Shown: positions 8,905-17,336 of the stretch, in pieces
Layout: every line of letters begins with the position of its first letter
How positions within the stretch are numbered: the stretch's first letter is position 1
DNA from: Trichomonas tenax
Taxonomy: Eukaryota; Parabasalia; Trichomonadida; Trichomonadidae
NCBI GenBank assembly: GCA_023091735.1
Contig: JALKBU010000435.1
Span: 1 to 40,332 of the forward strand
DNA length: 40,332 nt
Direction: 5' to 3'
The notes under the pieces: model-generated
The model's database searches: none
Told to the model about the DNA's origin: nothing
The model's input: the letters and a program-made list of their open reading frames with translations, nothing else
Made by a program: the position numbers and the translations under genes

Positions 8905-9702
8905 GAAATCGGATTTCTTTGAAGTGAATAAAGGCGAGACTGGTTTTATGGAGCAGCTTTCAATGTCCTTAAATTTGGTTTGATTGAGACTGTATCAATC
9001 CCTTTCAAATTTTCGAAATTGTTCCGATAAAACGATAATTCCATCAAAAATAAACTCTACATTGGATGTAGTTACCAATTATCAGAGAAAAATAAACTTT
9101 TATGAAAATCCCAAAAATCAAAAATATCATGAAAATTAGTATCAGCATTTGATATAGTTTCTGAAAATTGACTCAATACAGATTTTGTGGAAAAAATAAA
9201 AATCCGTAAAACCAAAAATCTCAATAAAACTAGAATAGTTAGGCAATTTTCTATCTAAATTCACAAAGAAAATCGATTTTGGTCTTGGAAAAACCTACAA
9301 TCTCAAAAGTTGTTAATTCCATGAAATCTAGATATGGCTCTATTATTAAATGCTATTTCCAAGCTTAAAATTGAAAAACAGAATCCAAAAAATGTGACAA
9401 TTGATACTCATGTTCAAATATGTTGTGCTCTATCAGTATGGCTATAAGGCAGTTGCATTCATCAAACCATAACACAAACTTTTCCGATAATTTTGATCAG
9501 TTTTCGTTTAAGGTTCTCTATCGTAATAAATCACGGACATTTCGCGGCAATAAGAAAAAATCCGTGCCTCTAAAAAAGGGATTCTCAAATGAATTCTCTA
9601 TATAAGACAGTTATAACTAAATCAGTAATACAATTTTGTCAATTCTTTGAAATGTTTACGAAATTTTCTGAATGTTTGTAAACTTCAATTTTTTTTAAAA
9701 AT
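8905..9702. other. Divergent intergenic region
   Basis: No convincing gene is visible. On the minus strand a 32-codon frame starts at the ATG at 9044 and ends at 8946, in a different frame from the RING gene; it might be a shifted former N-terminus. A plus-strand 61-codon frame at 9420-9605 has no recognisable features. The rest is AT-rich. Confidence 0.5.
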
Positions 9703-11037
9703 ATGAATTATAGTTTATTATTGGCTTCTGACAACTACAACCAGAATAAACGTGGAATTCGGATATTCACGTGCGAGCTGGAGACCAATCCTATTGAAAC
9801 ATTGAACGATTTTCCGAAATACTCGAAATCCTTGATCAATCTCTTTTTTAACTCAGTTAATAGCTCCCTTATTTACGCAGCGATTACACCAAACATAATT
9901 AGGTACGCTACAATGTACGTGAAAGAATTATTGCCAGAAATTAACTTCGATATTTTACTTTTTTGCATAGAATGCCTCCGCCACTGCCAATCTAACGACA
10001 TGGCCTTCTATTTGTCACTTGATATTTATGATGTGCCATATTATTCGAGCCTTGTCGAAGCCTTAATTCTCCAATGTAATGACTCTTTCATGAAGTTGTC
10101 AATCCAGGACATAGTTACTCTCATACAGTGTAATATCTGCCAGGAGTTCATGTCAACGAAGATTGACCACATTTGCGAGAAAATGGCCGAAAATCCGAAA
10201 TATTCTGCCGACGCTTTTCTTTCATTGTTCCAATCGAAACAGGGCTCCAAAGTTGTCAACGCATGCATTAAGAAGGCGTGCCAGAAGAACTCCCAAATCT
10301 TGGCGTACTTACCCACCGAAATTGCCATTTTATCATCAGTCGACAAAGAGCTCACAAACCTACTTCAAAGTCACTCAAAGATGAATTTCCCACAATTTAA
10401 TCAATCGTTTTCGTCTGAACAGCAAATTATTCGACTCTGTAAATCACCTTTCTCGATAATCATCAAAGAAGAGACAATTGAAGAAACCAAATCACATCCA
10501 ACGCGAAAAGGATCGATACTGGGTACAAATCCATCGAATAGAAAAAACACAATCAATGATGATGCGAATAATTTGACGAATATGTGCTTAAAGAACTCAA
10601 CAATCGAGAAAATTAAGGCTCTTATGCCCGTTAATAGTAAGAAAGTTAAGGTTGATGCACCACAACAAAACCATCACAATTCTACGTTCAGAAGGATGAG
10701 AACTCCTTCACTTGTCATGACACCGAAAGTTTTGCATACGTGGGGTGTCAAGAAAGGCGGTATAGGACACAATGCTTATCAGAAAAGATATTTCGACTTT
10801 TATTATTCCGCTCGGTGTGTGATTTGGCGAGAGCAGGAGAAGACGTCTCATATCAAAGGACTTATTGTTTTACCAGATAACGCGAAGATTACGCCTACTC
10901 TTAACAACAAAGGTTATCCATATCATATTATTATAGAACCAGAGCAAGGACAGAAGAAATACGATATAGCATTTGAAAAAGAGACTGTTTGTAATCAATG
11001 GTGCCAAGCTTTGCAGTCTTTGTGTACAGATTTATAG
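9703..11037 (+). CDS. PH-domain protein
   Basis: This 444-residue protein has a helical N-terminal half (about 1-230) that I do not recognise, a polar linker rich in N, K, S and T (about 235-340), and a C-terminal pleckstrin-homology domain at about 344-441. The PH domain shows the opening WGVKKGG (W347), the strand YQKRYFDFYYSARCVIW, the later strand HIIIEPEQG and the closing helix with a tryptophan (NQWCQALQSL). PH domains bind phosphoinositides or proteins and place their host at membranes. The gene ends with TAG, which shows that TAG is a true stop here. The next gene on the same strand begins about 100 bases later. Confidence 0.75.
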   Translation: MNYSLLLASDNYNQNKRGIRIFTCELETNPIETLNDFPKYSKSLINLFFNSVNSSLIYAAITPNIIRYATMYVKELLPEINFDILLFCIECLRHCQSNDMAFYLSLDIYDVPYYSSLVEALILQCNDSFMKLSIQDIVTLIQCNICQEFMSTKIDHICEKMAENPKYSADAFLSLFQSKQGSKVVNACIKKACQKNSQILAYLPTEIAILSSVDKELTNLLQSHSKMNFPQFNQSFSSEQQIIRLCKSPFSIIIKEETIEETKSHPTRKGSILGTNPSNRKNTINDDANNLTNMCLKNSTIEKIKALMPVNSKKVKVDAPQQNHHNSTFRRMRTPSLVMTPKVLHTWGVKKGGIGHNAYQKRYFDFYYSARCVIWREQEKTSHIKGLIVLPDNAKITPTLNNKGYPYHIIIEPEQGQKKYDIAFEKETVCNQWCQALQSLCTDL

Positions 11038-11124
11038 AATTTTTTTTCTTCTTTATGAATAAATTAGTACTATTTGTTTTGTTAATCATAGATTTTAAAT
11101 CAAAAAAGATTTTAATTAATTTGC

Positions 11125-11134
11125 AAAAGTGACG
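11125..11134 (+). promoter_or_regulatory. AAAAGTGACG element
   Basis: This decamer lies immediately before the ARM/coiled-coil gene. It recurs as AAAAGTGACG or AAAAGTGACA, in either orientation, at 19851-19860, 20353-20362, 28329-28338 and 28909-28918, each within about 90 bases of a start codon. Confidence 0.4.
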
Positions 11135-11171
11135 TATGATTTTTAAACGTACAGCAAATTTTTGTTTTTTA

Positions 11172-13565
11172 ATGAAATCAACATTAGAATCGATTGTTGG
11201 CCCTTTAACTACGACAGGACATACTGCTAGTGAAAATGGAAGTATCCTGCTTCAGTATATTAAGACAATAGATGTTGATTATCAATATTCAAATTTGATT
11301 TTAAATGATCCTTTGTTGCCAGACTTCATTCAACAAATAATGTTGATATTTACATCTATTAAATTCGATTGCAATCTCGATTCTACATACAACGATTTAT
11401 CAGATTCAATTGCGACATTTTTAACAAAATTACTTTCTATTTCGCCATATTTGAGAGACCAAATTGTCGTTTATATACAATTTGACGAAATTGTCAATAA
11501 TATTTTTACAAAATTAGTCGAAGAAGGAGATATCAGAAAAATAGAGCCAGTTAAATCAATAATATACATTAAATTCATAGCATTGCTTTCTTCAAGTATC
11601 AATACATCTCTTACATGCATCAAATCCATATCAACACTCTTTAAAGTTGTAATTGCGTTATTAGACTCTCCACAACTTGGAGCTTGGGCCTGCGCCATCA
11701 TAGCATTATTAACGCGTTCTACAAAAGCTGTTGAGTCATATCTCAAGTCTCAACAATCGATTTTACAAGTTAAAAAAGAATTAACGAGATTACTTTCTTC
11801 ACAAGACATGATGGTGGTGAACTCAGCATTATCAGCGTACACAACAATCTTTCCTGTTGGAAGCGAGTCTTCAATGAGTCTTCTCGCAGCTGTGAACTTT
11901 ATTTCACAAGATACAAAATTTATTTTGATGAAACAACTTGCGCGTGATACCATATTATCCTTACAGGAAAAGACACAGATTGGTCAAAAAGAAATACTTG
12001 TTCTTTTAACATCAATATTAAATTCGTCAGGAATGGATTCATACTTTATAATCGATTGCATTAGACAGCTCACATCATATCATGCACAATTCTCAGCTAC
12101 GATCAAGTCTACTGATTATATTGTTAAATTTATCGAATATATCACAAATTGTGAATATGATTTCGTTTCTGTTGCAGCATGTCATTTGCTACAGATTTTG
12201 TGTGATAGTGAACCCACTCTTTTCGAAGAAATACCAGGAATCGATCTTTTCTCTAATATCTATAACAAATTCCTTGTTTTACCGGACAATGTGCAGACAG
12301 AACACCTCGAATCAGTGTTTTTAGTCTTGTTTCTTATTATAAAGAACAATGCACTTTCACAGGATGATATTGACTTACTTCAAGATGAAGAGAGTTTCTT
12401 GTTCACGAGTTTCGTGCGCCAGATTGAGTTCAACAATGCATATTTATCTCTGTTGATGCTGAGGTTCTTAGATGAATGCTGCACCTATATAGAAGCTTGG
12501 AAATCAAAGGTAAACAAAATTGCAATCGAAACACAACTTCCGGCACTAATCGTAAATATTCTTCAAAACTCGAGAAACAAATATGCAATAGAGTTCGCTT
12601 ATTATGCAATATTCGAATTCATCGCAAGAAGCAATCATTTCTTCGACACATTCGTGAATATCACCACACACACAAATATCAATCAACTCGACGAAAGAAA
12701 CAAAATGAACACCGAGAATTCGATAAATTCACAAACAATTTCTTTATTAACACAAGAGAATGAAAAACTAAGGCGAGAATTAGAAGATGCCAAAATCGAA
12801 AACACAAAGCTGAAGTTAGACACAGTTTCATCAAACGACGAACTTAATTTCACGAAAAAGAAAAATAGCATACAACAAGAGAAAATCAGTGATCTATCAA
12901 AGCGCCTCGATGCACTGCAGCAGGAAAACAAACGCCTTCAGAAAGAAAATGATGATTTGTCTGAAGTTGTTAATAACAATGGTTTAGCAGCGAAAAGAAT
13001 TCTCCATGACAACAAAGATTTATATCAACAAGTTCAGCTCTATCAGAACACAGAGCGTTCAAAGCAAAAGAGAATTGAAGAACTCACAGAAGAATTGAAG
13101 CTGAAATCAGAGGAATTCACAAAGATGACTATAAGCGTTCAAAGGAAAGACTCAGAGCTCAGCATTGCACAAAATAGAGCATCAACAGCAGAAAGCAAAC
13201 TATTGTCAATGAAAAAGAAGCTAAATGATCAAAAAGAAGTCAATAAAAAGCTGTGCAAAGCTGCAGAGAAAATAAAGGAAGATATGATGACAGCTGAACA
13301 ACGTGCAAACGCTTTAAGTGATGATGTCACTAAAGTTGAAGCACAAAACAAGAAGCTGCTGGATTCACAGCAGAATCTACTTGATAAAACAGAGAAATAC
13401 AAGAAACAGATCAACGAATTACAAGAAATGATCAAGAAAACACAGAAAGAAAAAACGAAATGGGAAACAATCGCAAAATTCGCTCAAAAGGTGAAAGAAT
13501 GCAAGCGAGAAGCAGCAGCAGAAGTCTTTGCACCATTGTCACAGTGTAGTTGTGGAAAGCAGTAA
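11172..13565 (+). CDS. ARM-like helical-repeat protein with C-terminal coiled coil
   Basis: The protein has 797 residues from the ATG at 11172; an in-frame ATG at 11136 would add twelve. I prefer the later one because the twelve extra codons look like AT-rich leader and sit directly on a recurrent promoter-like decamer. Residues 1 to about 510 are helical repeats resembling an armadillo-type array. Residues about 520-780 form a long coiled coil, with heptads such as LTQENEKLRRELEDAKIENT. The tail ends in a small cysteine cluster, CSCGK. An ARM array followed by a long coiled coil is seen in CIP2A and in the golgin tether p115/Uso1; I cannot decide between them, and neither assignment is secure. 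It lies tail to tail with the V-ATPase E gene, 60 bases apart. Confidence 0.75.
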   Translation: MKSTLESIVGPLTTTGHTASENGSILLQYIKTIDVDYQYSNLILNDPLLPDFIQQIMLIFTSIKFDCNLDSTYNDLSDSIATFLTKLLSISPYLRDQIVVYIQFDEIVNNIFTKLVEEGDIRKIEPVKSIIYIKFIALLSSSINTSLTCIKSISTLFKVVIALLDSPQLGAWACAIIALLTRSTKAVESYLKSQQSILQVKKELTRLLSSQDMMVVNSALSAYTTIFPVGSESSMSLLAAVNFISQDTKFILMKQLARDTILSLQEKTQIGQKEILVLLTSILNSSGMDSYFIIDCIRQLTSYHAQFSATIKSTDYIVKFIEYITNCEYDFVSVAACHLLQILCDSEPTLFEEIPGIDLFSNIYNKFLVLPDNVQTEHLESVFLVLFLIIKNNALSQDDIDLLQDEESFLFTSFVRQIEFNNAYLSLLMLRFLDECCTYIEAWKSKVNKIAIETQLPALIVNILQNSRNKYAIEFAYYAIFEFIARSNHFFDTFVNITTHTNINQLDERNKMNTENSINSQTISLLTQENEKLRRELEDAKIENTKLKLDTVSSNDELNFTKKKNSIQQEKISDLSKRLDALQQENKRLQKENDDLSEVVNNNGLAAKRILHDNKDLYQQVQLYQNTERSKQKRIEELTEELKLKSEEFTKMTISVQRKDSELSIAQNRASTAESKLLSMKKKLNDQKEVNKKLCKAAEKIKEDMMTAEQRANALSDDVTKVEAQNKKLLDSQQNLLDKTEKYKKQINELQEMIKKTQKEKTKWETIAKFAQKVKECKREAAAEVFAPLSQCSCGKQ

Positions 13566-13625
13566 AAAATATGTTTGTATTAAATTATTTAATGAAAGAA
13601 AAAGAAATGCTTTTAGAGATATAAA

Positions 13626-14300
13626 TTAATCAAGGACGATATTTCTGATCTGTGGGAGAATACCATCGTAAGCGAGCTTCAGACGCTCGTTGAGAATGTT
13701 TGATAAACGAATCTTACCCTTATGGCATGTGAAAACGACACCACCAGCGCAGTGTGGGTCTGCAGGAAGGTAGCGCTCATCATCTATAACAATCTTAACA
13801 TCAAGTTCTGGTTCAACAGATTTAACTAATTCTAAAGCTTGTGGAATAACATCATTGCAAATCTGAACATCAGCCTTGCGAACAGTAAGTCTAACACGTT
13901 TTTCTCTTAAAATAAGCAATCCTTCGGCTATGAGTTTTGCTAAAACTGGTGGATAATCCGGTCCTTTGCTAAATTCGTTGAGTTTATTCTTTGCTTCTTC
14001 GAGTGATTCGTTCAAAGCCTTTTTCTGTGCCTTAAGAATCTCGAGTTTTGCGTTATTTGTGATTTTCGCGTGCTGAATTTGTCTGTTAATTTCGATTTCC
14101 TTTTCCTGACGCTCCGTTTCTTCCTGTAAGTTCTTTGTTGTGCTCGAAATTTGTTGATTATAGTATTGTTCAGCGATATTTTCCGCATCATTCAGCTTCT
14201 CCTGCGCGATAGACTGTGCCTGCTCGCGGAACTGTGCACACATGCTCTCAACACGCTGAGCAGGAGACAATTGTGACATTTGTGCTAAAAAAATGGCCAT
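13626..14300 (-). CDS. V-type proton ATPase subunit E
   Basis: This 224-residue protein matches V-ATPase subunit E in length and layout. The N-terminal half is a long amphipathic helix rich in Q, E and K (about residues 15-110), forming the peripheral stalk. The C-terminal half is an alpha/beta domain with the family's typical stretches: a -RVRLTVRKADVQ- strand, then DERYLPAD, then AGGVVF and a KIRLSNILNERL motif close to the family's AGGV...I.V.NTL..RL. Subunit E pairs with subunit G to hold the V1 sector against the membrane sector during rotation, acidifying vacuoles and endosomes. The start ATG at 14300 is followed by a second ATG seven codons later. An ACGTGACA element lies about 49 bases upstream. 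Confidence 0.92.
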   Translation of the reverse strand: MAIFLAQMSQLSPAQRVESMCAQFREQAQSIAQEKLNDAENIAEQYYNQQISSTTKNLQEETERQEKEIEINRQIQHAKITNNAKLEILKAQKKALNESLEEAKNKLNEFSKGPDYPPVLAKLIAEGLLILREKRVRLTVRKADVQICNDVIPQALELVKSVEPELDVKIVIDDERYLPADPHCAGGVVFTCHKGKIRLSNILNERLKLAYDGILPQIRNIVLD

Positions 14301-14348
14301 CGTTCATCACAACAACCGTCCGCATTCAATTTCCCACGACGATCAGCA

Positions 14349-14356
14349 TGTCACGT
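14349..14356 (-). promoter_or_regulatory. ACGTGACA element upstream of V-ATPase E
   Basis: The minus strand reads AAAAACGTGACATG here, about 49 bases before the ATG at 14300. The eight central bases match the element before the RCC1 gene. Confidence 0.4.
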
Positions 14357-14483
14357 TTTTGCTTTCCTTCGATTATTCATTTATTGGTATCTATAGCACA
14401 TATATTTCATTTTTTGCTAATAAATTTATGCTCTATCTCCTCAGGAAATGCGATTTTTATCAAAATAAGATTGTTGACATTTC

Positions 14484-14491
14484 TGACATGT
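14484..14491 (-). promoter_or_regulatory. ACATGTCA element
   Basis: TGACATGT followed by AAAT is the reverse complement of the ATTTACATGTCA form found before other genes. It lies between the divergent V-ATPase E gene and the ankyrin pseudogene. Confidence 0.4.
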
Positions 14492-14843
14492 AAATATTTT
14501 ATTTGACATTTTAAAATCATTGATTCAAGACTTGATGAATACATATATTCTTAAATGGCACTTTATATTCACTTATAATACGTTCTTAAATTAAAAATAT
14601 CTAAATAATCAATGAGCTGCATATTTTGATTAAATTTTTCAAATGAACTTCCAAGTAATGTTTTATGGGTGTGAAAGCACATCATTTATTTATAAAATTA
14701 GTATATAGCATTTGAAGACCACAGAATAGCTGAGTCTGAAGGAGAGGATGCATTATTCATGTCATCAGCTCTGTGACATTTGATTTTTCCTCAAATAAAT
14801 AGAGTCAAATTTTAACATTATTTCCACTTTTTATAATTTAACA

Positions 14844-14850
14844 TCACTAA
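14844..14850 (+). promoter_or_regulatory. Initiator-like TCACTAA
   Basis: TCACTAA fits the Trichomonas initiator consensus TCAYTW. Its A at 14846 would give an eight-base leader before the ATG at 14854, typical of the very short trichomonad leaders. The gene behind it is broken, so the promoter has outlived the coding frame. Confidence 0.55.
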
Positions 14851-14853
14851 TAA

Positions 14854-17187
14854 ATGGTGTTTGCTACGGAGTTTCAATCGAATTTCACGAGACATTTCCA
14901 TTTATTTGCGTTATCAAGGAATACAACTGAACACGAAGTCGACTCATATCGATTATTTAGTGATTCGACAAATTGCATTCCTCCAGAAAACGTTAATTCT
15001 ATTGAAATCCCACCTGAATTTCATGACATATGTAAACTAGAGAAGTTATTACTTAATTATAGACATGAAAATGAAGAAGCATCAAAATTTATCATCGATT
15101 TTTTGAAAAATATCCAACACTTACACAATTCGAGTTTGAAGCGTCAATATGTATTAGACCACATCTCATCAAGGAATATGTTTGTCTATAAAACACAGCT
15201 TCCATCGTTGCTGCGAAAATTCCTTCAATCAACATTATTATTTCCATCAGATTTTTCGCATTTTTTGGCCGAAACGGGTACTTGTTCAGTCTTCAATGCA
15301 TCTCAACTTTCATCATTTTGGACAGAAATTTTGTTCCATTTTATTACAGTGCAACAAAAGACTTGCACTCGTATGCACAAATCAAATTTATTAACGTTAA
15401 TTTTTCATCAACAGCGCTTATTTCTGCTTTGATTGATGACGATTTAGATTATATTTTAAAGCTAACTTCTTATAATGGATTCAAGAACACAAATAAGTTC
15501 CGTATTAGGTACAATAATATGACAATTATGGAAGCTGCAGCATTATATGGCTCTCTTAATATCATCAAATATTTTGAATCAAATTCAGCTGATTTAAAAG
15601 ATTCCATTCCTTATGCAATCGAGGGAACATTGAAATAATACATATCGTCGCTCGCCAATACCCAAATATATCCAATTATGCGCATCTTGCTCTCTGCTTT
15701 AGATACGATGATGTTTATGATTGGATTTTTGAACAGGGCGTTGATTCCAAAATTAGTTTTGATTATTGCTGCACATTTTCTTTTCAAGCTTTATGGGCAT
15801 TAATTAGAAAAAAAATGGATTAGTTTCTTGTGTTGATTTTCCTTATGACAACAAACAAAAAAACTTTAGCCAATTTTATTGATAATTTGGATATAAAGGA
15901 TCTCATTTACGCATTTGAGCAGAGTTTGATTCTCAATTCTAAGATCCACATTAACTTAATTGTTGAACATCCAAAATTCAATGATTTTCCATTCAATTAT
16001 AAATTGATAAAATTAATCGAAGAAAGATGTCCAAAAGTAATGGAATTATTATTGGAAAATCAAGTCAAGAAAAAGACATTAATAAACTCGTGCAATTAAT
16101 GCAATAAAGAATTCCAATAAAGCCAGAAAGAGTTGACCAATTGGTTTTAGATCTTGTAATGTTAGTCAACGACGAGAAACTTGTGAAAATTCTTAATATG
16201 TTGAAAGATTCAGTTTCAAAGGAAACACTTCTTCAAATCACCAAAATCAAGCCTCATTACTTTGTTATAGTTATCAATCACTTATTTTCTTATAGATCCA
16301 AACCGCTTGGATTAGATGAAATACAACATTTATTAAAATATGAAAAAATTCATTCTGTTTTTGCATAAAAATACAAAGAATTTCATGTAAATCGAGAAAA
16401 GTTCTTTAACCAAGCGTATAAATACAAAGATGATTTGTCATTCATAGAGCTAATTAAGCTTAAATTAATAGGATACAAAAGTATTGACGAATATATTTGC
16501 TCACATTTGAATATTTTTGATATTGATATCAATGAAATGAAGAATATTTTTGATTCAGATGTTTGCCGTCAGATTCTTCGCAAAGATAAATCACAATTCA
16601 AGGAATTAATAGAGTTTGATCCTCAGTCAATAAATATGATTTGTCATCCCATTGATGAAGAAATATCGCAATTCATGGTTGAATTAGTGCAAGAAAATCC
16701 AGATCAACATTATTTAACATTTCTAGGTGATAGTGAATTTATTAACTATATGAATGTATTCGAGCTTTCAAAGGATGAAAAGAATGCGGATTTACTTTTA
16801 AATCTTAGATTCACAGAAGAAACATTCGAGTTTTTACAAAAAGTGGATTGGTTGAAAGGAAAAATAGACCGGAAAATATACAATTTAATGAACATTCTGT
16901 TCTACAATATTACAGATATCTTTCAGTATAACATGGTGGACTTAAAAACTAATGAAAAAACCGTTTTCAGTAATGGCATAATTGATACTGAATTTGCAAA
17001 TGGTTGCAATTCTTTTCTGGCCAACACTACTTTGGATAATGAAATCATATATAGATTTCTCAATAACGAATTAATAAGAAACGAGATTTCTATATCGACA
17101 TTAGGGATTCTTGAAAGGAGTTATAGAAATCGCTTAATTGGCGAACTCATTCGCGAAAAAGTGAAAAAACTCGAAGAAAAAACTTAA
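14854..17187 (+). pseudogene. Decayed ankyrin/DUF3447-type gene
   Basis: A chain of open segments reads as one former protein of about 780 codons. The first part (14854 to about 15260) resembles the N-terminal region of trichomonad DUF3447 ankyrin proteins. The next shows the family's signature: SALIDDDLDYILKL, then MTIMEAAALYGSLNIIKYFE, then a shifted frame with IEIIHIVARQYP and YDDVYDWIFEQG. The 3' half is helical and unassigned. Visible lesions are a frameshift near 15260-15290, a one-base loss near 15625, in-frame TAG at 15821, a frameshift near 16070 in an A-rich run, in-frame TAA at 16105 and in-frame TAA at 16366. After each stop the frame stays open and protein-like, which indicates recent decay. 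An alternative is two adjacent relics. A 33-base piece of its 3' part recurs at 17263. Confidence 0.8.
16594..16626 (+). repeat. 33-base segment duplicated at 17263-17295 (copy 1)
   Basis: This segment of the pseudogene encodes QFKELIEFDPQ. It matches 17263-17295 at 31 of 33 bases, and both differences are synonymous. Confidence 0.7.
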
Positions 17188-17226
17188 ACTTATAATCCAA
17201 TAATGTTTATTTATACAAATCTTCTT

Positions 17227-17327
17227 ATACATTCATAATTACCACATCAGATTGGTTCATCTCAATTCAAAGAACTAATAGAGTTTGATCCTCAGAGTCC
17301 AACTCTGTTGAAGCAATCTGATTAACC
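17227..17327 (+). pseudogene. Small relic related to the pseudogene's 3' half
   Basis: Between a TAA at 17236-17238 and another at about 17321 lies a short frame that includes SSQFKELIEFDPQS, nearly identical to a stretch of the neighbouring pseudogene. The two nucleotide differences in the shared 33 bases (17263-17295) keep the same amino acids. It is probably the remnant of another family copy or of a local duplication, trapped between the pseudogene and the metallo-beta-lactamase gene. Confidence 0.45.
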
Positions 17328-17336
17328 AGAACCAAG

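Larger units (their letters stand above)
14301..14853. other. Divergent intergenic region with several promoter-like motifs
   Basis: No gene is supported; short plus-strand frames near 14216-14506 overlap the V-ATPase gene and look random. It contains ACGTGACA on the minus strand (14349-14356), a TGACATGT site (14484-14491), GTGACA (14773-14778) and an initiator-like TCACTAA (14844-14850) just before the ankyrin pseudogene. Confidence 0.5.

Noticed and set aside
9420..9605. 61-codon plus frame in the divergent gap
   Set aside because: There is no recognisable motif, no promoter match and biased composition.
14216..14506. Plus-strand frames at the V-ATPase E 5' end
   Set aside because: They overlap the start of a confident gene and have no protein-like character.
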